Assembly (NCBI GenBank): GCA_005503215.1
Contig: SCNS01000009.1
Span: forward strand, 1 to 64,000
Length of the DNA: 64,000 nucleotides
Source of the DNA: Sphingomonadaceae bacterium 3R27C6
GTDB taxonomy: Bacteria > Pseudomonadota > Alphaproteobacteria > Sphingomonadales > Sphingomonadaceae
Reading direction: 5' to 3'
The notes below the pieces were generated by a model. That model was not told the origin of the DNA. It saw only the letters and a list, made by a program, of their open reading frames with translations, and did no database searches. Positions 25,275-35,645 of this stretch are shown one piece after another; position 1 is the first letter of the stretch, and each line of letters begins with the position of its first letter. The translations under genes were made by a program, and so were the position numbers.

Positions 25275-26553
25275 TGCTTCCGAGCCCGGCTTCGCCGCCG
25301 AGTTCGACGCGCTGGTCAACGATCGGCGCGAGAGCGATTCCGATGTCTCCGCCGGCGTCGCCGCGATCATCACGCGGGTGAAGGCCGAGGGCGACGCCGC
25401 GCTCGCCGATTATACCGCGAAGTTCGATCGTTTCGATTTGGGCGCGAGCGGCTGGAGTATCTCGAAAGAGGAATGCGCCGCGGCCTATGACGCGCTCGAC
25501 CCCAAGCTTCGCGATGCGCTGAACCTCGCGGCCGACCGAATCCGCGCCTATCATGCCGCGCAGCTTCCCGAAGATCGCGACTATCGCGACGCCACCGGCG
25601 CGCGGCTCGGCGCTCGCTGGAATGCGGTCGATGCGGCGGGGGTCTATGTCCCCGGCGGGCGTGCCGCCTATCCCTCGTCGGTCTTGATGAACATCCTCCC
25701 CGCGAAAGTCGCGGGCGTCGGCCGGATCGTGATGATGACCCCGACACCGGGCGGCGAGACCAATCCGGTGGTGATGGCGGCGGCGCACATCGGCGGGGTC
25801 GACGAGATCTGGCGCATCGGCGGGGCGCAGGCCGTCGCGGCGCTCGCCTATGGCACCGACAGGATCGCGCCGGTCGACGTCGTCACCGGCCCCGGCAACG
25901 CATGGGTCGCCGAGGCGAAGCGGCAGGTCTACGGCGTCGTCGGCATCGACATGGTCGCGGGACCGAGCGAGATCGTCGTCGTCGCCGACAATCGGAACGC
26001 GCCGCATATCATCGCCGCCGATCTCTTGAGCCAGGCCGAGCATGACCCGACGAGCCAGTCGATCCTGTTCACCGACGACGCCGACTTTGCCGACGCCGTC
26101 GCGGCGGCGGTCGCGCATATCATCCCGACGCTGTCCACCGCATCGACGATGCAGGAAAGCTGGGCTGACAATGGCGCGGCGATCATCGTGCCGAGCCTCG
26201 CCGACGCGATCCCGCTCTGCGACCGGCTCGCGCCCGAACATCTCGAACTCGCGGTCGATCCGGCCGAGGCCGACGCGCTCTTCGCCAAGGTGCGTCACGC
26301 CGGCTCGGTCTTCCTCGGCCGCCAAACACCCGAAGCGATCGGCGATTATGTCGCGGGTCCCAATCATGTGCTGCCAACCGGCCGCCGCGCGCGTTTTTCG
26401 AGCGGGCTGTCGGTCAGCGACTTCATGAAGCGCACCAGCTTCCTCGCGCTCGACGAAGCGAGCCTCGCGGCGATCGGCCCGGCCGCGGTCGCACTCGCGG
26501 GGGCCGAGGGGCTTCCCGCCCACGCGCTTTCGGTCAGCCAGCGTCTCAGCTAA
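25261..26553 (+). CDS. hisD: histidinol dehydrogenase
   Basis: Zinc enzyme that oxidises histidinol twice to histidine, the last step of the pathway; 430 residues, standard length. Conserved blocks include [46 protein letters not shown] and [19 protein letters not shown], which carry the zinc ligands and NAD site. Its start lies inside the end of hisG, so translation is coupled. nusB follows 10 bases after its stop. Confidence 0.97.
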   Translation: MRRLDASEPGFAAEFDALVNDRRESDSDVSAGVAAIITRVKAEGDAALADYTAKFDRFDLGASGWSISKEECAAAYDALDPKLRDALNLAADRIRAYHAAQLPEDRDYRDATGARLGARWNAVDAAGVYVPGGRAAYPSSVLMNILPAKVAGVGRIVMMTPTPGGETNPVVMAAAHIGGVDEIWRIGGAQAVAALAYGTDRIAPVDVVTGPGNAWVAEAKRQVYGVVGIDMVAGPSEIVVVADNRNAPHIIAADLLSQAEHDPTSQSILFTDDADFADAVAAAVAHIIPTLSTASTMQESWADNGAAIIVPSLADAIPLCDRLAPEHLELAVDPAEADALFAKVRHAGSVFLGRQTPEAIGDYVAGPNHVLPTGRRARFSSGLSVSDFMKRTSFLALDEASLAAIGPAAVALAGAEGLPAHALSVSQRLS

Positions 26554-26563
26554 GAAAAGAGTC

Positions 26564-27019
26564 ATGAACAAGCGTTCCCAGTCCCGCTCCGCCGCCCGTC
26601 TCGCCGCCGTCCAGGCGCTCTATCAGCACGAGATGGAGGGCACGCCCGTGCCCAAGCTGATCCACGAATTCCATCAGCACCGCATCGGCGCGACGATCGA
26701 GGACGAGGAATATGCCGACGCCGACACCGCCTTCTTCGACGATATCGTCAAGGGCACGCTCGCGCGCATCGAAGAGATCGACGTGGCGATCGTCGCGCGG
26801 CTTGCGAGCGGCTGGTCGATGGAGCGGCTCGACCGCACGATGAAGGCGATCCTGCGCGCGGGCTCCTATGAGCTGATGGCGCGCGGCGACGTGCCCGTCG
26901 GCGCGGTGGTCAGCGAATATGTCGATGTCGCGAAGGCGTTCTTCGACACGCGCGAAGCGGGGTTCGCGAACGGCCTGCTCGATGCGATCGGCAAGGATGT
27001 GCGCGGAACCCGCGCATAA
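26564..27019 (+). CDS. nusB: transcription antitermination factor NusB
   Basis: Binds boxA RNA with NusE (S10) for rRNA antitermination; 151 residues, all-helical. The arginine-rich start (SRSAARLAAVQALYQHE) is the usual RNA-binding segment, and SYELMARGDVPVGAVVSEYVDVAKAF is the conserved C-terminal half. It follows hisD by 10 bases and is part of that operon. Confidence 0.95.
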   Translation: MNKRSQSRSAARLAAVQALYQHEMEGTPVPKLIHEFHQHRIGATIEDEEYADADTAFFDDIVKGTLARIEEIDVAIVARLASGWSMERLDRTMKAILRAGSYELMARGDVPVGAVVSEYVDVAKAFFDTREAGFANGLLDAIGKDVRGTRA

Positions 27020-27024
27020 GATAT

Positions 27025-27106
27025 CCGTTCGCATCGAGCGAAGCCGGGATGCCCCTCGGCTTGGCGCCATCGCGATGGGTGTCTCGACTTCGCTCGACAC
27101 GAACGG
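27025..27106. repeat. 82-bp palindromic intergenic repeat, copy 1
   Basis: Starts CCGTTCGCATCGAGCGAAGC and ends with CTCGACTTCGCTCGACACGA plus ACGG, so its arms form a long hairpin. It fills most of the nusB-thiL gap. A second 82-bp copy at 41511-41592 matches it in inverted orientation. Confidence 0.85.
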
Positions 27107-27136
27107 AAGTCACCCCTCATCGGACGAGAGGGTAAT

Positions 27137-28069
27137 ATGAGCGAAGCCGATTTCATCGCCCGCCTGCGTGCCATCGCGACCGATCCCGCCGCGCGCGGGC
27201 TGGCCGACGACGCCGCGGTGCTGGACGGGCTCGTCCTCACCCATGACATGATCGTCGAGGGCGTTCATTTCCTTCCCGACGAACGGCCGCAGGATGTCGC
27301 GTGGAAGCTTGTTGCCGTGAACCTTTCCGATTTGGCCGCAAAGGGGGCCGCGCCGCTCGGCGTGCTCGTCGGCTATAGTCTGACCGGCGACGAGCTTTGG
27401 GACGCGGCCTTCGTCCGCGGGCTGGGTGAGGTGCTGCGCCGGTACGAGGTGCCGCTGCTCGGCGGCGATACCGTGGGCATTCCCGCCGGCGCGCCGCGCA
27501 CATTCGGGCTCACCGCGATCGGCAAGGCGCCTGCGACCGGCGCGCCGGCGCGGAGCGGCGCAAAGCCGGGCGACCAGATCTGGGTCACCGGCACGATCGG
27601 CAATGCCGGGCTGGGCCTCGCGATGCGGCTGGGGCAGGTCGACCCGAATGAAACCTGCCTTTCCGCTTATTGCCGCCCCGAGCCTCAGCTGGCCTTCGGG
27701 CAGGCGGTGGCGCCGCACGTCCATGCGATGATGGACGTGTCCGACGGCCTGCTGATCGACGCGCAGCGGATGGCCGAGGCGAGCGGGTGCCAGCTTGGCA
27801 TCATGCTCGAGACGATCCCGCTGTCGGCGGCGCTGCTCGCGGTGCGCCCCGACGTGCTCGACACGCGGCTCGCGGCGGCGAGCGCGGGCGACGACTATCA
27901 GTTGCTGTTCACTGCCGACGCTTCGGCTGCCGCGGCGATCCGCGAGATTGCGGCGGGGCTGAATGTCGTCGTCACGCCCCTTGGTCACGCCGGGGTCGGC
28001 GAGGGAATCATGCTGACGCATCGGGCGCAGCGGATCGCGCCACCCGAGCGGCTCGGTTTCATGCACTGA
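27137..28069 (+). CDS. thiL: thiamine-monophosphate kinase
   Basis: ATP-dependent kinase that makes thiamine diphosphate, the cofactor form; 310 residues of the AIR-synthase/ThiL fold. Key segments: DDAAVLDG and THDMIVEGVHF at the N-terminus (metal-binding Asp), NLSDLAAKGAAPLG, GGDTVG, and MDVSDGLLIDAQRM with further metal ligands. No TPP-riboswitch-like element was recognised upstream. It is separated from nusB by a repeat but otherwise lies in line with hisG-hisD-nusB. Confidence 0.95.
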   Translation: MSEADFIARLRAIATDPAARGLADDAAVLDGLVLTHDMIVEGVHFLPDERPQDVAWKLVAVNLSDLAAKGAAPLGVLVGYSLTGDELWDAAFVRGLGEVLRRYEVPLLGGDTVGIPAGAPRTFGLTAIGKAPATGAPARSGAKPGDQIWVTGTIGNAGLGLAMRLGQVDPNETCLSAYCRPEPQLAFGQAVAPHVHAMMDVSDGLLIDAQRMAEASGCQLGIMLETIPLSAALLAVRPDVLDTRLAAASAGDDYQLLFTADASAAAAIREIAAGLNVVVTPLGHAGVGEGIMLTHRAQRIAPPERLGFMH

Positions 28070-28252
28070 CACGAAAACACGGAAAAGCGCCAAAATTACC
28101 GGGGTTGCCCTTGGCTTTCTTTCTTCCCATAAATCGGCGTCCAAATTTGGGGCGGTCGCATCAGGGGAGAGAGCGAACCGGCATCAATAAGTCGGACGTG
28201 CTCGACTGATATCTTCTGCGTCGCCCTTCTCAATGGGAAGGAATAGTCACGC

Positions 28253-30370
28253 ATGGATCCGGTTTTGATCGCGATAGCGTGCGGCCTGGTGGCCGTACTC
28301 TATGGCTTTATTACTTCGCGGCAGGTGCTCGGCGCATCGGCGGGTAACGAGAAGATGCAGGAAATCGCAGCCGCCATCCAGGAAGGCGCCAAGGCCTATC
28401 TCGGCCGCCAATATCGCACCATCGCTATCGTCGGCGTCGTCGTCGCCGTGCTCGTCTGGTGGTTCCTCGGCCATATTTCGGCCGCTGGTTTCCTCCTCGG
28501 CGCCGTCCTCTCGGGTGTCGCCGGCTTCGTCGGCATGAACATTTCGGTGAAAGCCAACGTCCGCACCGCGGCCGCGGCGCAGACCGGACTGCAGGCGGGC
28601 CTGACCATGGCGTTTCGCGCCGGCGCGATCACCGGTCTGCTCGTGGCGGGCCTCGCGCTCCTCGCGATCTCGGTCTTCTTCTGGTATCTGATCGGCCCCG
28701 GCGGCTTCACCGTCGGCGGTGACGATCGCACCGTCGTCGACGCGCTTGTCGCGCTTGCGTTCGGCGCCTCGCTGATCTCGATCTTCGCGCGTCTGGGCGG
28801 CGGCATCTTCACCAAGGCCGCCGACGTCGGCGCCGACCTCGTCGGCAAGGTCGAGGCCGGAATCCCCGAAGACGATCCGCGCAACCCGGCGGTGATCGCC
28901 GATAACGTCGGCGACAATGTCGGCGACTGCGCCGGCATGGCCGCCGACCTGTTCGAAACCTATGTCGTGACCGTCGGCGCCACGATAGTGCTGATGGCGC
29001 TGCTTTTGAAGGGGGCGGGCGACCAGCTTCTGCCGTTGATGAGCCTGCCGCTCCTGATGGGCGGCGTGTGCATCATCACCTCGATCATCGGCACCTATTT
29101 CGTGCGTCTCGGCAGCGGCAAGAATGTCATGGGTGCGATGTACAAGGGTTTCCTCGTCACCGCGCTTCTCTCGGTTCCGGCCATCTGGATCTCGACCAGC
29201 TATGTCCTGAAAGGCGACATGGATACCGCTATCACGGGTCAGGCGTTCAACGGCTGGGACTTGTTCTATTGCTCGCTGCTCGGCCTCGTCATCACCGGGC
29301 TGATCATCTGGATCACCGAATATTATACCGGCACCAACTACCGCCCGGTGCGCTCGATCGCCAAGGCTTCGGAAACGGGTCACGGCACCAACGTCATCCA
29401 GGGTCTCGCGGTCAGCCTTGAATCGACCGCGCTGCCGACGCTCGTGATCTGCGTCGGCATTGTCGTCGCGTTCCAGACCGCGGGCATCGTCGGCATCGCC
29501 TTTGCGGCGACCGCAATGCTGGCACTCGCCGGCATGGTCGTCGCGCTCGACGCTTATGGCCCCGTCACCGACAACGCCGGCGGCATCGCCGAAATGGCGG
29601 GTCTCGACGATTCGGTTCGCGAAAAGACCGACCTGCTCGACGCCGTGGGCAACACGACGAAGGCGGTGACCAAGGGTTATGCGATCGGTTCGGCGGGTCT
29701 CGCGGCGCTGGTGCTGTTCGGGACCTATACGGCCGACATCACCGAATATTCGGCGAAGCTCGGGCTGACCGAGCCGCTGACCTTCTCGCTGTCGTCGCCC
29801 TATGTCATCGTCGGGCTGCTGCTCGGCGCGCTGTTGCCCTATCTCTTCGGTGCGATGGGCATGACCGCGGTCGGCCGCGCGGCGGGTGAGGTGGTCAAGG
29901 ACGTCCGCGACCAATTCAAGGCGAACCCGGGCATCATGACCTATGAGTCGAAGCCCAATTATGCGCGCACGGTCGACCTCGTCACCAAGGCGGCGATCAA
30001 GGAAATGATCATCCCGTCGCTGCTCCCGGTGCTCGCGCCGATCGTCGTCTATTTCGTGATCCGCGCGGTTGCGGGGCCGGCCGCGGCATTGGAAGCGCTC
30101 GGCGCGCTGCTGCTCGGCGTGATCGTCGGAGGGCTGTTCGTCGCTATCTCGATGACCTCGGGCGGCGGCGCATGGGACAATGCCAAGAAGTATATCGAGG
30201 ACGGCAACCACGGCGGCAAGGGCAGCGAGGCTCATAAGGCCGCGGTGACCGGCGACACCGTTGGCGATCCGTACAAGGATACCGCGGGCCCGGCGGTCAA
30301 CCCGATGATCAAGATCACCAACATCGTGGCGATCCTGCTCCTCGCGGCGCTGGCGCACGGCGCGGCGTAA
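28253..30370 (+). CDS. hppA: H+-translocating membrane pyrophosphatase (K+-independent type)
   Basis: Inner-membrane enzyme of 705 residues that hydrolyses pyrophosphate and pumps protons. About 16 hydrophobic helices; the catalytic loop [20 protein letters not shown] and the following [20 protein letters not shown] hold the Mg-PPi ligands, and a third Asp-rich loop lies near the C-terminus. Lys470 in the GNTTKA motif marks the K+-independent class (K+-dependent enzymes have Ala there). The 183-base leader contains no recognised regulatory element. A strong terminator follows. The large reading frame on the other strand is a shadow. Confidence 0.97.
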   Translation: MDPVLIAIACGLVAVLYGFITSRQVLGASAGNEKMQEIAAAIQEGAKAYLGRQYRTIAIVGVVVAVLVWWFLGHISAAGFLLGAVLSGVAGFVGMNISVKANVRTAAAAQTGLQAGLTMAFRAGAITGLLVAGLALLAISVFFWYLIGPGGFTVGGDDRTVVDALVALAFGASLISIFARLGGGIFTKAADVGADLVGKVEAGIPEDDPRNPAVIADNVGDNVGDCAGMAADLFETYVVTVGATIVLMALLLKGAGDQLLPLMSLPLLMGGVCIITSIIGTYFVRLGSGKNVMGAMYKGFLVTALLSVPAIWISTSYVLKGDMDTAITGQAFNGWDLFYCSLLGLVITGLIIWITEYYTGTNYRPVRSIAKASETGHGTNVIQGLAVSLESTALPTLVICVGIVVAFQTAGIVGIAFAATAMLALAGMVVALDAYGPVTDNAGGIAEMAGLDDSVREKTDLLDAVGNTTKAVTKGYAIGSAGLAALVLFGTYTADITEYSAKLGLTEPLTFSLSSPYVIVGLLLGALLPYLFGAMGMTAVGRAAGEVVKDVRDQFKANPGIMTYESKPNYARTVDLVTKAAIKEMIIPSLLPVLAPIVVYFVIRAVAGPAAALEALGALLLGVIVGGLFVAISMTSGGGAWDNAKKYIEDGNHGGKGSEAHKAAVTGDTVGDPYKDTAGPAVNPMIKITNIVAILLLAALAHGAA

Positions 30371-30393
30371 GCTGCGCTGCCTCGCAGGCAAAA

Positions 30394-30431
30394 GAAAAGC
30401 CCCGCCGGAGCGATCCGGCGGGGCTTTTCTT
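30394..30431. terminator. bidirectional intrinsic terminator after hppA
   Basis: A perfect 10-bp GC-rich stem (GCCCCGCCGG / CCGGCGGGGC), flanked by A-rich (AAAGAAAA) and T-rich (TTTTCTT) tracts, so it works on both strands: for hppA and for the convergent SDR gene. Confidence 0.9.
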
Positions 30432-30447
30432 GTCCGTGTCGTGAGGG

Positions 30448-31260
30448 TTAGCGCTGCGCCTTCATCTGCGCGGCATAGCCCGCCTGTACCATCGCGCTCA
30501 TCCGGTCGAACAGCGCATCGGGGTCGCTGCGGCGGAGATCCGCGATCGCCGCTTCGGCGCCCTCGGCGACGACGAGTTCGCGCGTCCCGGCATCGACCGC
30601 CGCCAGCATCTGTGCCGCCGCGTCGTCGGGTGACAGGCCGTTCTCGATTGCGGCATCGCTTTCCCCGCGCGTGCTGCCGTCGGCGTTGAGCGCGTTGCGG
30701 CTGACATTCGTCCGCACCGAACCCGGCGCGACGACGAGTATCTTCAACCCCAGATGCTCATTCTCGGCTCGCACGCTGTCGTGATAGCCGATCAGGCCAT
30801 GCTTCGCCGCCGAGTAAGCGCTGCGCAGCGGCACCCCCGCGATGCCCGCGACGCTGGAGATCGCGACGATCTGTCCGCCGCCCGCGCCGACCATGCGCGG
30901 CAGCAATTGCTGGGTGAGCGCGATCGGCGCGAGCAGGTCGACGCCGATGATTTGCTGATAAACCGCAAAGTCGGTTTCGATCGCGAGGCTGCGCTGCGAG
31001 ATGCCGGCGTTGTTGACGAGCCCGTCGATGCGGCACTGCCAGCCCCACGCCTGGTCGGCAATCGCGGGGAGGGCGGCATAATCGGTCGCCTCGAACGGCA
31101 GGACCAGCGTCTCGGTGGCGCAATCGGCGGCGACGGCCTCCAACGCCGCGACGTTGCGCCCCGACAGGATCAGCTTTGCGCCGCGTGCCCCGAGCGCGCG
31201 AGCGAGCGCCGCGCCGATGCCCGAGGAGGCGCCCGTGATCCACCAAATTTGATCCTGCAT
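30448..31260 (-). CDS. SDR family oxidoreductase
   Basis: A 270-residue short-chain dehydrogenase with TGASSGIGAALA at about 9-20, NNAGIS, a catalytic Ser in AISSVAG and the YSAAKHG catalytic Tyr-Lys pair. It belongs to the DltE/YdfG-type classical SDRs with an extended C-terminal helix. Substrate unknown. It is single, convergent with hppA across the shared terminator and divergent from carD. Confidence 0.88.
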   Translation of the reverse strand: MQDQIWWITGASSGIGAALARALGARGAKLILSGRNVAALEAVAADCATETLVLPFEATDYAALPAIADQAWGWQCRIDGLVNNAGISQRSLAIETDFAVYQQIIGVDLLAPIALTQQLLPRMVGAGGGQIVAISSVAGIAGVPLRSAYSAAKHGLIGYHDSVRAENEHLGLKILVVAPGSVRTNVSRNALNADGSTRGESDAAIENGLSPDDAAAQMLAAVDAGTRELVVAEGAEAAIADLRRSDPDALFDRMSAMVQAGYAAQMKAQR

Positions 31261-31573
31261 ACCGGCTCCCTATCTATGATTTCGTTTCAACCTGAAACGG
31301 GTCTGAGGAGCCGTCAAGGTGCCGACCGACGCATTTCCGCGCAGGGGTGGCAATTTTGTTGCGAATCTGTTATAATAAATATCAACACGCCGACATCCCG
31401 CCTCTTCCCGCCGCTCGGGCTGGGGCACATTCGGCGTTTCCGATGGAGCCATATCCCTTGTCACTCTGACTGGCTAGCGCCGCCCGAATGCTCATCCCCC
31501 TCAATACGGAGGGCCGGATGTCCCGGTGTTGTCGCAGTTTCCGGTCAGGGTCAAGGCACAGAAAGGAATTTGC
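31261..31573. promoter_or_regulatory. divergent promoter region of the SDR gene and carD
   Basis: 313 bases. The only clear promoter-like sequence is an AT-rich patch with TATAAT at 31371-31376 in a TGTTATAATAAATAT context, about 200 bases upstream of carD. A matching -35 is weak. No coding sequence or RNA was recognised, and the carD leader is unusually long. Confidence 0.4.
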
Positions 31574-32101
31574 ATGTCCGTGAACACGCTCTTGTTCGAA
31601 GTCGGCGATTATGTTGTTTATCCCAAGCATGGCGTGGGGCGCGTCATCGAACTGCAGCGGTCGGAAATCGCCGGCATGCAGCTCGAACTTTATGTCCTGC
31701 GCTTCGAAAAGGAAAAAATGACGCTTCGCGTGCCGACGAACAAGGCCGAAGGCGTGGGCATGCGCAAGCTGTCGTCGGACAAGACGCTGAAGGAAGCGCT
31801 GCAGGTCCTGACCACCAAACCGAAGGTGAAGCGCACCATGTGGTCGCGCCGCGCGCAGGAATATGAAGCGAAGATCAATTCGGGCGACCTCGTGTCGATC
31901 GCCGAAGTGACCCGCGACCTGTTCCGCGCCGACGACCAGCCCGAACAGAGCTATTCGGAGCGCCAAATCTTCGAAGCGGCATCGAGCCGCCTCGCGCGCG
32001 AACTCGGCGCGATGGAAGAAAGCGACGAAAAGACCGCGCAGGCGAAGATCCTCCAGATCCTCAACGAGCATGCGCCGCTGTACTACGCCGAAAAGGTGTA
32101 A
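31574..32101 (+). CDS. CarD-family RNA polymerase-binding regulator
   Basis: A 175-residue regulator. The N-terminal Tudor-like domain (FEVGDYVVYPKHGVGRVIEL) binds the beta subunit of RNA polymerase; the helical C-terminal part contacts the promoter upstream edge. In alphaproteobacteria CarD/CdnL activates ribosomal and growth genes. The ribosome-binding site AAAGGA and the position of the conserved fold support ATG 31574 over an upstream start. Confidence 0.93.
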   Translation: MSVNTLLFEVGDYVVYPKHGVGRVIELQRSEIAGMQLELYVLRFEKEKMTLRVPTNKAEGVGMRKLSSDKTLKEALQVLTTKPKVKRTMWSRRAQEYEAKINSGDLVSIAEVTRDLFRADDQPEQSYSERQIFEAASSRLARELGAMEESDEKTAQAKILQILNEHAPLYYAEKV

Positions 32102-32121
32102 GCTCGCAGCCTGGCGATAAC

Positions 32122-32155
32122 AAAAAAGGGCGGTCCGCGAGGGCCGCCCTTTTTG
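32122..32155. terminator. bidirectional intrinsic terminator between carD and truA
   Basis: A-rich tract, then stem AAGGGCGG / CCGCCCTT with a short loop and TTTTT. It sits exactly between the convergent carD and truA stops. Confidence 0.9.
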
Positions 32156-32157
32156 AT

Positions 32158-32898
32158 TCAGGGATAAGTCGCGCTGACGAAATAGAGCCCGTCTGGCGGA
32201 GCATTCAACCCCAGCGCGTTGCGATCCGCCGCCTCCAGCGCGGCCTTCAGGTCACGCGCCGACCATTTGCCATAGCCGACGAGCGCGAGGCAGCCGACCA
32301 TCGAGCGCACCTGATGGTGGAGGAAGCTGCGCGCCGCGGCCTCGATAATCAACTCGTCGCCGTGGCGGCTGACGGTCAGCTTATCGAGCGTCTTCACCGG
32401 GCTTTGCGACTGGCAATGCGCCGAGCGGAAGGTGGTGAAGTCGTGCAGCCCGATCAGCTGCTGCGCCGCCGCATGCATCGCATCCGAATCGAGCGGCCGG
32501 GCAACCTGCCACGACAGCCCCTTGTCCCACGTCAGCGGCGCGCGGCGGTTGACGATGCGATACTCGTACGACCGGCCGATGCAGGCAAAGCGCGCGTGCC
32601 AGTCGTCGGGGACGATCTCGCACGCCACCACCGCGACCGGCGCGGGGCGAAGCTGGGCATTCAGCGCCTCGGTCAGCTTGAACGGGGTCAGCGGCTTTTC
32701 GATGTCGACATGCGCACGCATTGCGATCGCATGCACCCCCGCGTCGGTGCGCCCGGCGCTGAACACCTGCACGGTCTCGGCGGTGAAGCGGTGGATCGCT
32801 TCCTCGATGACCTGCTGGACGCTGGGGCCGTGCGCCTGCCGCTGCCAGCCCATATAGGGGCGGCCGTCAAATTCGATGGTGAGTGCGAAGCGGGTCAT
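32158..32898 (-). CDS. truA: tRNA pseudouridine(38-40) synthase
   Basis: Modifies uridines 38-40 of tRNA; 246 residues. [21 protein letters not shown] is the family start, and [11 protein letters not shown] contains the catalytic Asp. HHQVRSMVG and the C-terminal part are intact. The ATG at 32898 overlaps the stop of fmt (ATGA), so the two are coupled. Confidence 0.97.
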   Translation of the reverse strand: MTRFALTIEFDGRPYMGWQRQAHGPSVQQVIEEAIHRFTAETVQVFSAGRTDAGVHAIAMRAHVDIEKPLTPFKLTEALNAQLRPAPVAVVACEIVPDDWHARFACIGRSYEYRIVNRRAPLTWDKGLSWQVARPLDSDAMHAAAQQLIGLHDFTTFRSAHCQSQSPVKTLDKLTVSRHGDELIIEAAARSFLHHQVRSMVGCLALVGYGKWSARDLKAALEAADRNALGLNAPPDGLYFVSATYP

Positions 32899-33815
32899 GC
32901 GAGGCGCGTACTCGCCGTTATCGCGCGGCCGCGCAGCAGTTCGCCGGCGTCCATCGCGGGCTTGCCGGCGCGCTGGACCCGCGTCGCGCGGATTGCGCCG
33001 GGGTTGCAGGCGACGGTCAACGCATCGTCGAGCGTGACGCCGGGCGTGGCGCCCGCGACCGTATCGGACGGATGCACCACCTCGGCCGCCAAAATCTTGT
33101 AGCGTTCGCCATCGAGTTCGAAAAAGGCGCCGGGCATCGGATTGAACGCGCGGATCTGGCGCTCGACCTGCACCGCGCTCGTCAGGAAATCGAGCGGCGC
33201 TTCGCTCTTGTCGATCTTTGCCGCGTAAGTGACGCCTTCGTCCGGCTGCGCTTCGGGCACGAAGGCGTGGAGGTCGTTCAACACCTTGACCATCAGTTCG
33301 GCGCCCATGCTCGCCAGCTCGTCGGTCAATTCGCCCGCCGTCTTGCCATCGACCGGCGTCCGCCCGATCAGCCGCATCGCGCCGGTGTCGAGACCGATGT
33401 CCATCTGCATGATCGTTACGCCCGTCTCGGCATCGCCCGACAGGATCGCGCGCTGCACCGGCGCGGCGCCGCGCCAGCGCGGCAGGATCGAGCCATGGAC
33501 GTTGAGACAGCCTTCGCGCGGCGCATCGAGAATCGCCTGCGGCAGGATCAGGCCGTAAGCCGCGACCACCGCGACATCGAGGTCGAGCGCCGCGAATTCG
33601 GCCTGTGCCTCTTCGCTCTTCAGGCTCTTTGGCGTGCGGACGGGCAGGCCATGTTCCTCGGCCCAGACATGCACCGCGCTCTGCTGCACCTTCTTGCCGC
33701 GCTGCGCGGGGCGTGGGGGCTGCGTATAAACGGCCACGACCTCGTGCCCCGCGGCATGAAGCGCGGCGAGCGTCGGCACCGCAAAGGGCGGCGTTCCCAT
33801 AAAGGCGATGCGCAT
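32895..33815 (-). CDS. fmt: methionyl-tRNA formyltransferase
   Basis: Formylates initiator Met-tRNA with 10-formyl-THF; about 306 residues. [20 protein letters not shown] is the conserved start; the catalytic region has [20 protein letters not shown] and the following [14 protein letters not shown] second in-frame ATG two codons upstream (33821) is also possible. Operon fmt-truA, divergent from recR and near def, the matching deformylase. Confidence 0.97.
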   Translation of the reverse strand: MRIAFMGTPPFAVPTLAALHAAGHEVVAVYTQPPRPAQRGKKVQQSAVHVWAEEHGLPVRTPKSLKSEEAQAEFAALDLDVAVVAAYGLILPQAILDAPREGCLNVHGSILPRWRGAAPVQRAILSGDAETGVTIMQMDIGLDTGAMRLIGRTPVDGKTAGELTDELASMGAELMVKVLNDLHAFVPEAQPDEGVTYAAKIDKSEAPLDFLTSAVQVERQIRAFNPMPGAFFELDGERYKILAAEVVHPSDTVAGATPGVTLDDALTVACNPGAIRATRVQRAGKPAMDAGELLRGRAITASTRLA

Positions 33816-33850
33816 TGTCATTTCTTGCGCGCCGCTTAAGACGATCCGTC

Positions 33851-34447
33851 ATGGCATCGCAAGAGATTGAAGCGCTCGTCCAGCAACTCGCCCGCCTGCC
33901 GGGCCTCGGCCCGCGCTCGGCGCGGCGCGCGGTGCTGCACCTGATGAAGAAGCGCGAAAGCGCATTTGTGCCGCTGCTCGCGGCGCTGCAGACAGTCTCC
34001 GAACGGCTCGTCACCTGCGGCATTTGCGGCAATGTCGACACGCAAGATCCGTGCGCGATCTGCGCCGACCCGCGCCGCGATGCGCGCAGCCTGTGTGTCG
34101 TCGAGGAGGTGTCGGACCTCTGGGCGCTCGACAAGTCGCGGCTTTTCCCCGGCAAATATCATGTGCTCGGCGGGCGGCTCTCGGCGCTCGAGGGCATTCG
34201 CCCGCAGGATTTGGCGATCGACGCGCTGGTCAATCGCGTTGCCGCTGGCGGCATCGATGAGGTTGTGCTCGCCGTGAACGCGACGTTGGAGGGGCAGACG
34301 ACCGCGCATTATCTCGCCGAGCGGCTCGAGGGCTATCCGGTGCGGCTGACCCAGCTTGCACATGGTTTGCCGGTGGGCGGCGAACTCGATTATCTCGACG
34401 AGGGGACACTCGCGCAGGCGCTTCGTGCTCGGCGGCCGGTGGGTTGA
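33851..34447 (+). CDS. recR: recombination mediator RecR
   Basis: Partner of RecF/RecO in loading RecA on gapped DNA; 198 residues. An N-terminal helix-hairpin-helix ([19 protein letters not shown]) is followed by a C4 zinc finger (Cys56, 59, 68, 71 in CGICG...CAIC), the Toprim core ([13 protein letters not shown]) and a Walker-B-like end. ATG 33851 is chosen since the conserved start [13 protein letters not shown] begins there. Its leader overlaps the fmt promoter region, about 35 bases between starts. Confidence 0.96.
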   Translation: MASQEIEALVQQLARLPGLGPRSARRAVLHLMKKRESAFVPLLAALQTVSERLVTCGICGNVDTQDPCAICADPRRDARSLCVVEEVSDLWALDKSRLFPGKYHVLGGRLSALEGIRPQDLAIDALVNRVAAGGIDEVVLAVNATLEGQTTAHYLAERLEGYPVRLTQLAHGLPVGGELDYLDEGTLAQALRARRPVG

Positions 34448-34478
34448 CGTCGGGCGTTCGAGTTCATACCTGCACGCC

Positions 34479-35012
34479 ATGGCCATCCTACCCATCATAG
34501 AGACCCCGGATCCCCGGCTGCGCGTCATTTCGAAGCCCGTCGAAAAGTTCGACGCCGAGCTGAAGCAGCTGGTCGCTGACATGTTCGAGACGATGTACGA
34601 CGCCCCCGGTATCGGGCTGGCCGCGATCCAGGTCGCGGTGCCGAAGCGTATCCTCGTCATCGACCTGCAGGAACCCGATCCCGACGACGAAGAGGGCAAG
34701 AAGGTGATCCGCGAGCCGCGCGTGTTCATCAACCCTGTCTTCTCCGACGAGAGCGAGGAGCATAGCGTCTATCAGGAAGGCTGCCTGTCGGTCCCCGAGC
34801 AATATGCCGATGTGACGCGCCCCGCCGAGGTGACCGTCGACTGGCAGGATGAGGATGGCAAGCATCATCAGGAACGCATGACCGGCCTGATGGCGACGTG
34901 TATCCAGCACGAACACGACCATCTGGAAGGCATTCTCTTCATCGACCATCTGTCGCGGCTGAAGCGCGACATGGTGCTGAAGAAGCTCGCGAAGATGCGC
35001 AAGGCGGCGTGA
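34479..35012 (+). CDS. def: peptide deformylase
   Basis: Iron-dependent enzyme that removes the formyl group from new proteins; 177 residues. Motif 1 GIGLAA at 45-50, motif 2 EGCLS with metal ligand Cys102, motif 3 QHEHDH with His144, Glu145 and His148. It lies next to fmt, a common genome grouping for the formyl cycle. A terminator follows 15 bases after the stop. Confidence 0.97.
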   Translation: MAILPIIETPDPRLRVISKPVEKFDAELKQLVADMFETMYDAPGIGLAAIQVAVPKRILVIDLQEPDPDDEEGKKVIREPRVFINPVFSDESEEHSVYQEGCLSVPEQYADVTRPAEVTVDWQDEDGKHHQERMTGLMATCIQHEHDHLEGILFIDHLSRLKRDMVLKKLAKMRKAA

Positions 35013-35027
35013 CCGGCAGATACAGAC

Positions 35028-35065
35028 AAAAAAGAAACCCCGGCATTCACCGGGGTTTCTTTTTG
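35028..35065. terminator. bidirectional intrinsic terminator between def and grpE
   Basis: AAAAAAGAAACCCCGG, a seven-base loop, then CCGGGGTTTCTTTTT. Perfect stem of about 11 bp with A- and T-runs on either side; serves both convergent genes. Confidence 0.92.
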
Positions 35066-35085
35066 TCTGCGATGTCGCGGCGGGC

Positions 35086-35640
35086 TCACCCCGCCTTTGC
35101 GACGCCCACCATCGCGGGGCGCAGCAGGCGATCCTTCAGCATATAGCCCGCCTGCATTTCCTGCACGATCGTGCCCGGCGTCTTGTCGCTCGGGATTTCG
35201 AGCATCGCCTGATGCTGGTTCGGGTCGAGCGGCAGGCCAATCGCGGCGATGCGCGTGATGCCGTTGCGCTCGAAGACGCTGAGCAATTCGCGCTCGGTGG
35301 CCTCGAGGCCGGTAATCATCGGCTTCATCGCCTCGTCGGCGCGCTGTTCGTCGCTGAGCGCGGCGAGTGCGCGGCCGAGATTGTCGGCGACCGACAATAT
35401 GTCGCGCGCGAACTTGGTCGCGGCATAAGCGTGCGCGTCGGCGATTTCCTTGTCCTTGCGGCGCGTGACATTCTGCGTCTCGGCGCGCGCATAAAGCAGA
35501 TCCTGCTGGAGCGCCGCGACCTGTTCGGCGAGCTGCGCCAGCTCTTCATTTTCGCCTTGCGCGGGGTTTGCTGCTTCGGCGGTTTCAACTTCGGGGTTCG
35601 CGCCGTCGTCGACCGGCGTGTCGTTTTCAATGTTCGTCAT
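35086..35640 (-). CDS. grpE: heat-shock nucleotide-exchange factor GrpE
   Basis: Exchanges nucleotide on DnaK; 184 residues. A disordered acidic N-terminus leads into a long coiled coil (about 35-95) and a beta domain ending GYMLKDRLLRPAMVGVAK, the family signature. Its start is five bases after the hrcA stop, the classic hrcA-grpE operon. dnaK and dnaJ are not in the window. Confidence 0.96.
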   Translation of the reverse strand: MTNIENDTPVDDGANPEVETAEAANPAQGENEELAQLAEQVAALQQDLLYARAETQNVTRRKDKEIADAHAYAATKFARDILSVADNLGRALAALSDEQRADEAMKPMITGLEATERELLSVFERNGITRIAAIGLPLDPNQHQAMLEIPSDKTPGTIVQEMQAGYMLKDRLLRPAMVGVAKAG

Positions 35641-35645
35641 AAGCC

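Noticed and set aside
28247..30391. 714-codon frame opposite hppA
   Set aside because: Composed of Arg/Asp/His/Gly without any domain; hppA on the other strand is complete and highly conserved.
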